NCBI GenBank assembly: GCA_036388475.1
Contig: DASVRT010000024.1
Coordinates: 1 to 64,000, forward strand
Direction of reading: 5' to 3'
Source: JALZHR01 sp036388475
Lineage (GTDB): Bacteria; Acidobacteriota; Blastocatellia; Pyrinomonadales; Pyrinomonadaceae
DNA: 64,000 nt
Shown here: positions 43,353 through 51,159 of the stretch, piece after piece
How positions within the stretch are numbered: position 1 is the stretch's first letter
Layout: every line of letters begins with the position of its first letter
Position numbers and translations under genes: made by a program
The notes under the pieces: model-generated
The model's input: only the letters and a program-made list of their open reading frames with translations
Database searches by the model: none
Told to the model about the DNA's origin: nothing

Positions 43353-43403
43353 AAAACTGCGAATGCCGGAATTGATTCAATCAATTCCGGCATTCGCAGT
43401 TTT
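43353..43403. terminator. Perfect 23-bp bidirectional terminator
   Basis: A 23-base arm (43353-43375, starting AAAACTGCGAATGCC) is matched exactly by 43381-43403 around a 5-base loop. It lies between the convergent TonB receptor and FG-GAP genes. The A/T ends supply a U-run in each direction. Confidence 0.9.
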
Positions 43404-43431
43404 AAATGGCTGGGGAGAATTTTACGGACTT

Positions 43432-44661
43432 TTACGGAACGAGCGCCGCGCCGAGCGGAATGTCGCCGTTCGTGCCGAAGTGATTAGCCTGAAGCTGCCC
43501 GTTCGAGCTGCGCAGGATGAAATAATCGCCGACCGAAGGACGCCAGACCGCCAAATCGGATTTGCCGTCCTTGTCGTAATCCGCCATTACGGGCTTGTCG
43601 CCGTTCGTGCCGAACTGCGTCGCCGCAAACTGCCCGTCGCTGCTTCTCAGGACAAACCACGTTCCGCTCGACGGTCGGAAAACGATAAAATCGTTTCGCG
43701 AATCGCCGTCCACGTCGCCGTTGACCGGCAGGTCGCCGTTTGCGCCGAAATGCAAGCCGGTGAAAGTGTTCGAGCCGCTGTTCAGCACAAACCAATCGCC
43801 CGCGCCCGGACGGAAAACCGCTAAATCCGCCGTGCCGTCGCCGTCAAAATCCGAGGCGTGATGCTCGGTCGCGCGCGGTTCGCCGTAGATGAAATCGTCC
43901 ATCGCCGCGATGTCAACGCCGCCCGCGCCGTCGTTATTTGTCGCCGAAAGCGCCGCGTTGCCGCTTTCGATTACGACGCGTGCAATGCGCTCGCCGTTAT
44001 TGAACGAAATTCCGACAAACGAAAGCCCGTTATCCTGAACCGGCGCGCTGGCGGCTGACAATTGCGCGCCGTCCGCGCCGTAAACGCGAATCAAACTGCG
44101 ATTGCCGCCCGTCGCCGAATCGACATCCGCGAAAACGACGCCGAAACCGCTGACGGTCGCCGGAATCTTCGTGCCGGGAATGAAGAAATTGACTTCCAGA
44201 ATATGCGTATTGCGGGCGATGAATAAACGCTGCGCGCTGAAAGTCTGGAAAATATTCGTATAAGCGGCGTTCAGATTGCCGAAGCGAACCGGCACGCCCG
44301 AAGCCGCGGTCGAGCTGACGGCAAACTGATTCAAAGCCGAGCCGGTCGCGTCTTCGACGGCGTTGAAAACGACGCCGCGCGGGCTGTTGACGTTAAAAAA
44401 GTTCGGCGGAAAGTTGTTCGGCTCGGAAAAGTTATCGGGCACGCCGTCCCAGTTAACCTCGCGTCTGCCGGACGTGAACAAACCGCCGACGCCGTTGTTC
44501 GAGCCGCCCAAATCCGCGCGAAATTGGTCAACGGTCGCTTGCAGTCCCGCCGCGTTCGCGCCCGAGCCTTGTCGGACGACCGGCGCGGCAAAATTGTTGA
44601 TGGTCAAAGCCAAAATTAAAACGCATAATGTAGCAAATAAAAAGAATAATTTTCGTGTCAT
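43432..44661 (-). CDS. Secreted protein with C-terminal FG-GAP-like repeats
   Basis: About 409 residues from the ATG at 44661, with GGAG 12 bases upstream. Signal peptide LFFLFATLCVLILALTINNFA, then a beta-rich domain of about 250 residues (FSAQRLFIARNTHILEVNFFIPG, GFGVVFADVDSATGG, IAAMDDFIYGE). Three FG-GAP/VCBS-like repeats (about 265-409) with DFDGDGTAD, DVDGDSRND and DYDKDGKSD calcium loops follow. The N-terminal part resembles PEP-CTERM-type jelly-roll extracellular proteins. It ends GDIPLGAALVP, like the other FG-GAP proteins here. Confidence 0.85.
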   Translation of the reverse strand: MTRKLFFLFATLCVLILALTINNFAAPVVRQGSGANAAGLQATVDQFRADLGGSNNGVGGLFTSGRREVNWDGVPDNFSEPNNFPPNFFNVNSPRGVVFNAVEDATGSALNQFAVSSTAASGVPVRFGNLNAAYTNIFQTFSAQRLFIARNTHILEVNFFIPGTKIPATVSGFGVVFADVDSATGGNRSLIRVYGADGAQLSAASAPVQDNGLSFVGISFNNGERIARVVIESGNAALSATNNDGAGGVDIAAMDDFIYGEPRATEHHASDFDGDGTADLAVFRPGAGDWFVLNSGSNTFTGLHFGANGDLPVNGDVDGDSRNDFIVFRPSSGTWFVLRSSDGQFAATQFGTNGDKPVMADYDKDGKSDLAVWRPSVGDYFILRSSNGQLQANHFGTNGDIPLGAALVP

Positions 44662-44693
44662 AACTTCCAAATCTCCAAATAATATTTATTTTT

Positions 44694-44960
44694 TCATCTC
44701 CAAAAGAGACTGCTTCCAATGTTTAATAGCGAATTAAGACAAACCGCAGATTTGTCTTCCCGCATTTGATAAAGGTGAATTCTGCCCTGCTCGATAAAGC
44801 CGCAAATCGTTTCCGGATTGATTCCGGCGATTTCCGACGCTTCTTCCAGCGTTAAAATCACGACTTCCGCGCGGCAGAACGCGCACCATTTCAAACACCT
44901 GTTCCGGCGGTTGTAAATCACCCTGACGCGCTCGACTTCAATGATGATTTCTCGTTTCAT
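44694..44960 (-). CDS. Small helix-turn-helix-like protein with cysteine motif
   Basis: About 88 residues from the ATG at 44960 (KREIIIEVERVRVIYNRRN follows). It contains CLKWCAFC, possibly metal-binding, then LTLEEASEIAGINPETICGFIEQGRIHLYQ, which resembles the MerR/excisionase helix-turn-helix (LTLxEAAxxxGVxxxTIxxWIxxGxI). The end reads VCLNSLL. It lies directly upstream of the secreted FG-GAP gene on the same strand. DNA binding is a structural inference only. Confidence 0.65.
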   Translation of the reverse strand: MKREIIIEVERVRVIYNRRNRCLKWCAFCRAEVVILTLEEASEIAGINPETICGFIEQGRIHLYQMREDKSAVCLNSLLNIGSSLFWR

Positions 44961-45125
44961 ACAATCTTCTGTTTCCACTTTCCCGAAGTTGCGTTAAAAT
45001 TTTTTATAATCGAGCGGCTTCGGGGTTTTCTCCGCTGAAACCATTAAAGCCGAAACAGGTCGCCCGAATCTTTAGAAAATTCTGAAATTCCGCTGAAAGA
45101 TTCCTGAAAGTTTTATGAAAAAGTT

Positions 45126-46916
45126 ATGAAATCTTTCGCCCGTAAGATTTATGAATTCGGTCAGTTTCGCGTGGACGCCGTCGAACGCCTGCTGTTTGAC
45201 GGCGAAAAATCGCTCGCGCTGACGCCGAAAGCCTTCGACACGCTGCTCTTGCTGATTGAAAACGGCGGTCACACTTTGACGAAAGAAGAAATGATGGAGG
45301 AAATCTGGCAGGGCGCGTTCGTCGAGGAAAACAATCTGGCGCAAAACGTTTCGATTCTGCGCAAAACGCTCGGCGAAGGCGTTATCGAAACCGTCCCGAA
45401 ACGCGGCTATCGCTTCGTCGCGCCGGTTCTCCTGGTCGAAGACGAAGAAAGCGTGCCGCTCATCATCCACGAAAAAATCCGCGCCCGCGTTTTGATTAAT
45501 GATGAAGAAATCGACGAGAAAAGTTTCGATTCGTCAAACATCTCTATTACTCCCTTACTTTCGAACTCGGCTCTCCGACTTTCCGGCGCCGCGACTCCGC
45601 AGACGCATTACGCGCAGAGCGGCGACGTCAACATTGCTTATCAGGTTGTCGGAAGCGGCGATTTGGACGTGGTTTTTGTGATGGGCTGGGTTTCGCATCT
45701 CGAATATTTCTGGAAAGAGCCGCATTTCGCCGCGTTTTTGAATCGTCTCGCCAATTTCTCGCGCCTGATTCTTTTCGATAAACGCGGCACGGGTTTATCA
45801 GACCGCGTGCCTTTGTCTGAATTGCCGACTCTCGAACAGAGAATGGACGACGTGCGCACTGTGATGGACGCGGTCGGTTCGGAAAGAGCCGTGCTCATCG
45901 GCGTTTCCGAAGGCGGTCCGATGTGCTCGCTGTTTGCCGCGACTTATCCCGAAAAAACGACGGCGCTGGTGATGATTGGAACATATGCCAAACGTATCAG
46001 GGACGAAGATTACCCGTGGGGCGTGAGCCTCGAAGACCGCGAAAAGTTTTTCGATTTGATGCGCAACGATTGGGGGAAGCCGGTCGGCATCGAGGAACGT
46101 GCGCCGACGCTTGCCGCTGACGAAAATTTCCGTGATTGGTGGGCGACTTATCTGCGGATGGGCGCGAGTCCGGGCGCGGCGGTCGCTTTGACGAAAATGA
46201 ACGCCGAAATCGACGTGCGCAGTGTTTTGCCGACTATTCAAGTGCCGTCGCTGGTCATTCACCGCGCGGGCGATATGTGTCTGAAAGTCGAAGAAGGACG
46301 CTTTGTCGCCTCGCGGATTCCGGGCTGCAAATACGTCGAGCTGGGCGGCATCGACCATCTGCCTTTTGTCGGCGACCGGGACGAGATTCTCGACGAAATC
46401 GAAATATTTCTGACAGGCGTGCGCCACGCCGCAGAACACGACCGCGTGCTGGCGACCGTGATGAGCGTGAAAATCGTCAACCCGCACGAGCAAGCCGTCG
46501 AAGTGACGAACTGGGAAGATTTAATGGAGCGCTCCGGCGTTTACGTCCGCCGCCAAATCGAGCTTTTCAAAGGGCGCGAAGTTTCCTTTGACGAAAACGG
46601 TTTGCTGGCGACATTCGACGGACCGGCGCGCGCGATACGCTGCGCGACGGCGATTACCGATTCGGCGCGGCGTTTGAATATCCGCGTCAAAACCGGACTG
46701 CACACGGGCGAATGCGACGTTCGCGGCGGAAAATACGCAGGCGTCGCGGTTGAACTGGCGCAAAAAATCGCCGGTGAAGCGGCGCTCGGAGACGTGCTGG
46801 CTTCGCGCACGGTGAAAGATTTGGTCGCCGGTTCGGGTTTGAAATTTGCGCCGTACGGCGTGAAATCTTTCGCCGATATTCAAGGCGAATGGCGACTTTT
46901 CAGCGTGGAAAGATAA
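45126..46916 (+). CDS. Winged-helix / alpha-beta hydrolase / degenerate cyclase fusion
   Basis: 596 residues in three parts. (1) Residues about 5-105: PhoB/CadC-type winged helix (FGQFRVDAVERLLFDGEK, FVEENNLAQNVSILRKTLGE, ETVPKRGYRFVAPV). (2) About 160-430: alpha/beta hydrolase with nucleophile GVSEGGP, acid in HRAGDMC and GGIDHLPF histidine. (3) About 440-596: class III cyclase-like domain (TGLHTGECDVRGGKYAGVAVELAQKI). In the third part the metal-binding FTDI and GDG positions read SVKI and ENG, so cyclase activity is unlikely. It may be a transcription factor whose hydrolase-like domain senses a small molecule. Its last codons lie in a nested palindrome. Confidence 0.85.
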   Translation: MKSFARKIYEFGQFRVDAVERLLFDGEKSLALTPKAFDTLLLLIENGGHTLTKEEMMEEIWQGAFVEENNLAQNVSILRKTLGEGVIETVPKRGYRFVAPVLLVEDEESVPLIIHEKIRARVLINDEEIDEKSFDSSNISITPLLSNSALRLSGAATPQTHYAQSGDVNIAYQVVGSGDLDVVFVMGWVSHLEYFWKEPHFAAFLNRLANFSRLILFDKRGTGLSDRVPLSELPTLEQRMDDVRTVMDAVGSERAVLIGVSEGGPMCSLFAATYPEKTTALVMIGTYAKRIRDEDYPWGVSLEDREKFFDLMRNDWGKPVGIEERAPTLAADENFRDWWATYLRMGASPGAAVALTKMNAEIDVRSVLPTIQVPSLVIHRAGDMCLKVEEGRFVASRIPGCKYVELGGIDHLPFVGDRDEILDEIEIFLTGVRHAAEHDRVLATVMSVKIVNPHEQAVEVTNWEDLMERSGVYVRRQIELFKGREVSFDENGLLATFDGPARAIRCATAITDSARRLNIRVKTGLHTGECDVRGGKYAGVAVELAQKIAGEAALGDVLASRTVKDLVAGSGLKFAPYGVKSFADIQGEWRLFSVER

Positions 46917-47090
46917 ATCAGCCACCGAGAGCACAGAGAGTTTAGAGATTTTTCAGGTTTTCAGGAAGGGATTGACAGGGATTACAGGATACACAGGGAT
47001 TAATAAAATTATCTTTCTTATCTTTGTCCATCCCGTAATCCCTGTCAATTCTTTTTTCTCTGTGTTCTCTGCGGCTGATTTATCTTTCCA
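46905..47090. repeat. Nested inverted repeat after the fusion gene
   Basis: Outer arms TGGAAAGATAAATCAGCC (46906-46923) and its exact complement (47073-47090), extended imperfectly by GAGCACAGAG-type bases. Inner arms ATTGACAGGGATTAC (46971-46985) and its exact complement (47035-47049). The outer left arm includes the gene's last codons and stop. It fills most of the gap before the SLC13-type transporter. Confidence 0.9.
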
Positions 47091-47119
47091 AACTTCTCAA
47101 ACTTCGGTATCCTTCCGAA

Positions 47120-48943
47120 ATGAGTCCAATAACGATTACGCTTCTTCTCCTGCTGGTTGCCCTTGTGCTTTTTGCCAGCGAGAAACTCCCCGTCGATGTG
47201 GTCGGTATTATTCTGGTTATCGGCTTGATAATGACCGGCATCCTGACCGTGCAGGAAGGTCTGGCAGGCTTCGGCGACAACATTATCATCACCATCGGCG
47301 GGCTTTTTATTCTGACGGGCGGGCTGATTAAAACGGGTTTGGTCGATTTAATCGGTCGCCGTCTTTACCGCGTCGCCGGTCACAACGAGTTTTTGCTGAC
47401 GACTTTGATAATGGTCGTGGCAGCGGTTTGCGCTTCGGTTTTAAAAAATACGACGACGACCGCGATGTTTCTGCCCGTCGTCATCGGGCTTTCGGAGCGC
47501 GCGAAGATTCCGCCGTCGAAATTGCTGATGCCGCTCGCTTTCGGCGCGATTTTGGGCGGCAGCTGCACGCTTATCGGAACTTCGACCAATCTGGCGGTCA
47601 GCAGCGCGCTTTCGCGCTACCAGCACAGCCCCGATTTTCCCGAACATATCAAGCCTTTATTAGAACCTTTTTCGATGTTTGAATTAACGAGCGTCGGCGC
47701 GGCGGCGGCTATCGCCGGACTGATTTATATGCTCGTTCTCGGCTTGCGGCTGCTGCCGACGCGCGGCGGCGAAGAATCTTTCACCGAACAGTATCAAATC
47801 CGCGAATATATTTCCGAAGTTCTCGTCCTGCCCGGCTCAAATCTGATCGGCAAAACCCTCGGCGAAGCCGACATCAACCGCGAGCTGGATTTAAACGTGC
47901 TCGGCATCATTCGCGGCAAGGAAGAAAAAATCGCGCCGAGCGCCAGAGAACGCATCGAGCTGAACGATTTGCTGATTGTCGAAGGAAAAATCGTCGATAT
48001 TCTGCGCATCAAATCCGAAGCCGGACTCGAGATAAAACCGGATTTTAAATTGAACGACCGGATTCTGGAAGGCGGCGAAATCGAGCTTTTTGAAGTGATG
48101 GTGATGCGCGATTCGATGCTCGTCGGGCAAAGTCTGAAAAGCGTCGGCTTTCGCAACAAATTCAATCTGACCGTGCTGGCGGCGACGCGTCATAACGAAA
48201 CGATTTTTGAAAAGCTCAGCGCGATGAATCTCCGCTTCGGCGACGTTTTGCTCGTGCAGGGCAGGCGAGCGAATATCGAGCCGCTCGTGGCGGGAGGCGA
48301 TTTATTGTTTCTCGAAGAAGTCTCGACCGGCAATATGCGGACGGAAAAACGAAAATGGGCGCTCGCCGCCTTCGGTTTGTTTCTGGCATTGTCGCTGTCG
48401 AAAGTCGTGACCGGCTACGACGTTCCGCTGGCGGTCGCGGTTCTGCTCGGCGTTTTGCTTCTGCTGGCGACCCAAACGATTCGGCACACCGAGCTTTACA
48501 CTCTGATTGATTTTCGCCTGCTGGTTTTAATCGCCTGTATGATCAGCTTCGGCGTCGCGATGGAGAAAACCGAAGCAGACATTTATCTGGCGGGTTTGAT
48601 TCAAACGTATTTCGGCGCATACGGCGCGACGGCGGTGCTGGCGGGATTTTTTATTCTGACGGTGGCGCTGACGCAGCCGATGTCGAATCAAGCCGCGGCG
48701 CTCGTCGTGCTGCCGGTCGCGGTCAAAACGGCGGTGGTGCTGGGCTTAAATCCCCGAACTTTTGCCGTCGCCGTGACTTACGCCGCGTCCTGCTCGTTTT
48801 TGACGCCGCTCGAACCGGCGTGCGTGCTGGTTTACACGCCCGGACGCTATCGCTTTTTCGATTTCGTCAAAATCGGCTCGCTGCTGACCGTGATTGTTTT
48901 TATCGTCGTGATTTTATTAGTGCCGCTGGTCTGGAAATTTTAG
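47120..48943 (+). CDS. SLC13-type anion transporter with central TrkA_C domains
   Basis: 607 residues. Two membrane halves of about five helices each carry the DASS-like motifs SVLKNTTTTAMFLPVVIGL and LGGSCTLIGTSTNLAVS in the first, TQPMSNQAAALVVLPVAV and SCSFLTPLEPA in the second. Between them (about 215-400) lie two RCK/TrkA_C domains (GSNLIGKTLGEADINRELDLNVLGI, DSMLVGQSLKSVGFRNKFNLTVLA). Members take up sulfate, dicarboxylates or similar anions with Na+. The TrkA_C pair probably regulates activity. The substrate cannot be deduced. Confidence 0.88.
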   Translation: MSPITITLLLLLVALVLFASEKLPVDVVGIILVIGLIMTGILTVQEGLAGFGDNIIITIGGLFILTGGLIKTGLVDLIGRRLYRVAGHNEFLLTTLIMVVAAVCASVLKNTTTTAMFLPVVIGLSERAKIPPSKLLMPLAFGAILGGSCTLIGTSTNLAVSSALSRYQHSPDFPEHIKPLLEPFSMFELTSVGAAAAIAGLIYMLVLGLRLLPTRGGEESFTEQYQIREYISEVLVLPGSNLIGKTLGEADINRELDLNVLGIIRGKEEKIAPSARERIELNDLLIVEGKIVDILRIKSEAGLEIKPDFKLNDRILEGGEIELFEVMVMRDSMLVGQSLKSVGFRNKFNLTVLAATRHNETIFEKLSAMNLRFGDVLLVQGRRANIEPLVAGGDLLFLEEVSTGNMRTEKRKWALAAFGLFLALSLSKVVTGYDVPLAVAVLLGVLLLLATQTIRHTELYTLIDFRLLVLIACMISFGVAMEKTEADIYLAGLIQTYFGAYGATAVLAGFFILTVALTQPMSNQAAALVVLPVAVKTAVVLGLNPRTFAVAVTYAASCSFLTPLEPACVLVYTPGRYRFFDFVKIGSLLTVIVFIVVILLVPLVWKF

Positions 48944-48950
48944 CGAATTT

Positions 48951-49238
48951 TCAGAGCTGCCAGTCTCCACTATCTTTCAGTGAAGCCTCGACTACGCCTA
49001 ACCATTCTTCAAACGACTCGGCAGCCCAGTTGTTATCGACGCGCAGAAATCTTGTGTCATACGGGCGCGGCGTGCCGCCAAACCAGTTGAACCAGCCTTG
49101 ATTCGGTATCCAAACCAGAGGCAAATTGAATTCTTTAATCACGAATTCTGTTCCGGGAGGGAAATCTGAACTTTTCGGAAGCCGGGAATTGTTGCTCATA
49201 GCTCGAACGCGTACGGCGTCTTTTTTTGAGCCTAACAT
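48951..49238 (-). CDS. Hypothetical protein
   Basis: 95 residues, or 82 if the internal ATG at 49199 is used. No family is recognised. The central part is aromatic and polar: VIKEFNLPLVWIPNQGWFNWFGGTPRPYDTRFLRV, with an acidic C-terminal helix (WAAESFEEWLGVVEASLK). It is convergent with the transporter gene, only 8 bases from its stop. Ribosome sites are weak for both starts, so coding status is likely but not certain. Confidence 0.5.
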   Translation of the reverse strand: MLGSKKDAVRVRAMSNNSRLPKSSDFPPGTEFVIKEFNLPLVWIPNQGWFNWFGGTPRPYDTRFLRVDNNWAAESFEEWLGVVEASLKDSGDWQL

Positions 49239-49261
49239 GGATTATGAAGAAAAGTAAATTT

Positions 49262-49336
49262 GTATAAATCTGCGTTAATCCGTTGTTTCAAATTCCTAAA
49301 AATCTCTGCGTTTCCGCGTCTGTGCGGTGAAATTCT
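49262..49336. repeat. Decayed short-word repeat (CTGCGTTTCCGCG type)
   Basis: ATCTGCGTTAATCCG is followed 40 bases later by ATCTCTGCGTTTCCGCGTCT and CTGTGCGG. These are words of the same general kind as other intergenic repeats here, without clear arms. Confidence 0.3.
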
Positions 49337-49412
49337 TTTGTATTTCTCGCGCCGAGCCGTTATAATTTCGCTAGCAGTCATACCCAAGTTTTTCAGCATC
49401 TAAAATTCGCTA

Positions 49413-50273
49413 ATGAGAATTTCAGGAACGGAACGAGTAAAACTGTCTCAAAAACTGTCGGCGGCAGTCGCTTCCGATAAACCTCTGCGCACGCTGGCGA
49501 GCGGCTTCTCGCAGTTTGCGCGCGAGGCTCTGGCGGAAGCCAATTCGATTTCCGTCGAAAACATCAAAATCAAGCTGAAACGCCTGCCGAAGGAACTGGA
49601 CGGCTTTCGCCTGGTTCATCTTTCCGACATTCATCACAGTCCTTTTACGAGTCTCGAACACATTTCGCGCGTCGTCGAGGTTTCCAATCGTCTGAAGCCG
49701 GATATGTTTGTGCTGACCGGCGATTACGTTTCGCACGAAAGCGAATACATCGCGCCCGTGGCTGAAGTTCTGGCGCAATTAAAAGCCGAACACGGAATTT
49801 ACGCCTGTCTCGGCAATCACGACCATTGGACTGACGCGGAACTCGTCACGCACCTGTTTCGCGGCGAGGGAATCAATCTTTTAATCAACGAAGGTTTTCG
49901 GTTCGAGGCGCGCGGCACGAAATTCTGGCTCGCCGGCGTCGATGATTTGATGGTCGGGAAAACGGACGTGCGGGCGGCGCTCGACGGCTCGAATGAAGAC
50001 GAATTTAAGCTTCTGCTCGCGCATAATCCGCAAATCGTGCGCCGCGCGGCGCGCTACAACGTCGATTTGATGCTCAGCGGTCACACGCACGGCGGGCAGG
50101 TCAAGCTGCGCGACGAGGAAAAAAGAATTCTGCCGCGCCGACGGCTTTCCAGCGGTTTGCACCGCCGCCGGAACACGCAGGTTTATATCACGCGCGGCAT
50201 CGGAACAGTCGTTCTGCCGGTTCGCTATCAATGCCCGCCCGAAATTTCGGTGATTGAACTTTGTTGTAATTAA
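49413..50273 (+). CDS. Calcineurin-like metallophosphoesterase (YkuE-like)
   Basis: 286 residues. Metal motifs are complete: LVHLSDIHHSPF, VLTGDYVSHES, ACLGNHDHW, LLLAHNPQ and MLSGHTHGGQV. The order and the RGIGTVVLPVRYQCPPEISVIEL ending match YkuE-like phosphoesterases, which in other bacteria act on envelope lipids such as UDP-diacylglucosamine. The usual N-terminal membrane anchor or Tat signal is missing, so this copy is probably cytoplasmic. It is followed after a repeat palindrome by pgsA, consistent with a role in lipid metabolism. Confidence 0.88.
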   Translation: MRISGTERVKLSQKLSAAVASDKPLRTLASGFSQFAREALAEANSISVENIKIKLKRLPKELDGFRLVHLSDIHHSPFTSLEHISRVVEVSNRLKPDMFVLTGDYVSHESEYIAPVAEVLAQLKAEHGIYACLGNHDHWTDAELVTHLFRGEGINLLINEGFRFEARGTKFWLAGVDDLMVGKTDVRAALDGSNEDEFKLLLAHNPQIVRRAARYNVDLMLSGHTHGGQVKLRDEEKRILPRRRLSSGLHRRRNTQVYITRGIGTVVLPVRYQCPPEISVIELCCN

Positions 50274-50280
50274 TTTGTAA

Positions 50281-50398
50281 TTTTCGATTTTAGATTGGCT
50301 AAGAAATGTTTGCCTGTTTTGGTTTTGGAAAGATTCGGGCTAGAATTATTTTTAAATAACAGCAATCGCAAATCTAAAATCTAAAATCGCAAATTCCG
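50281..50398. repeat. Palindrome of TTTTAGATT/AATCTAAAA words
   Basis: TTTTCGATTTTAGATTGGC on the left and GCAAATCTAAAATCTAAAAT...GCAAATT on the right. The left 19 bases recur exactly after dnaJ (57388). It begins a few bases behind the phosphoesterase stop. Confidence 0.75.
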
Positions 50399-50401
50399 CC
50401 G

Positions 50402-50977
50402 ATGTCAAGCATCATAACCATTCCAAATTTACTCACCTTTCTGCGAATGGCTCTCATTCCCGTTTTCGCCAGCCTGCTTTTTTACGAATATGTGGCGCTG
50501 GCTTTGCTTGCCTTTATCGTTGCGGGCGTTTCCGACGGCGTTGACGGATTTATCGCGCGCCGCTTCAAACAGGAATCCGAGCTGGGAACAATCCTCGACC
50601 CGATTGCCGACAAGCTTTTGATGACGACCGCGTTTATCATTCTCACGCTGCCGAACGTTTTGGAGCCGAATCATCGAGTGCCGTTCTGGGTCACTGCCGC
50701 CGTCATCGGGCGCGACGTTTTGATAATCGCCGTCGCGGGCGCAATCAATATTATGACCGGATTTCACGGTTTCAAACCGTCCTGGCTCGGCAAGTTCAGC
50801 ACGCTCGTGCAGGTTGCCGCCGTCGTTTTAATTCTCTTCGCCGCCGTCACCGGCTACGGATTTTTTCTGCCCGTAACTTACTTTTTTGTCGTGCTTCTAG
50901 CCTTTATTTCGGGTTTTCACTATATCTTTCACGTCGCGCGCCTGATGAAGGAAGCGGAAAAAACATCTAAAATTTAA
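50402..50977 (+). CDS. pgsA: CDP-diacylglycerol-glycerol-3-phosphate phosphatidyltransferase
   Basis: 191 residues, an integral membrane CDP-alcohol phosphatidyltransferase. The signature D-x2-DG-x2-AR-x8-G-x3-D-x3-D is satisfied exactly from DGVDGFIARR to LDPIADK. The N-terminus (ITIPNLLTFLRMALIPVFA) is typical of PgsA, and four to six helices follow. It makes phosphatidylglycerophosphate, the first committed step to phosphatidylglycerol and cardiolipin. Confidence 0.93.
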   Translation: MSSIITIPNLLTFLRMALIPVFASLLFYEYVALALLAFIVAGVSDGVDGFIARRFKQESELGTILDPIADKLLMTTAFIILTLPNVLEPNHRVPFWVTAAVIGRDVLIIAVAGAINIMTGFHGFKPSWLGKFSTLVQVAAVVLILFAAVTGYGFFLPVTYFFVVLLAFISGFHYIFHVARLMKEAEKTSKI

Positions 50978-51159
50978 TCCCAAATCTGTCTTTTTTAATT
51001 TCACTCCGAGACTGTATAAAAAAATCTTTTGATTTTTTTAAAAACCGATTATTGCCGGCACGGCTCGTGACGCGTATTTGGCGGGTCGTCCCTATTTTGT
51101 TGTTAAACTTACGGTTATTTAATAGAGCTTTAAATAACAACTTTTCAAGGAGTGGTAAA

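Noticed and set aside
41336..43393. A 685-codon open frame on the minus strand opposite the TonB receptor gene
   Set aside because: The plus-strand product has signal peptide, plug and barrel motifs. The minus-strand frame has none and is a by-product of GC-biased codon positions.
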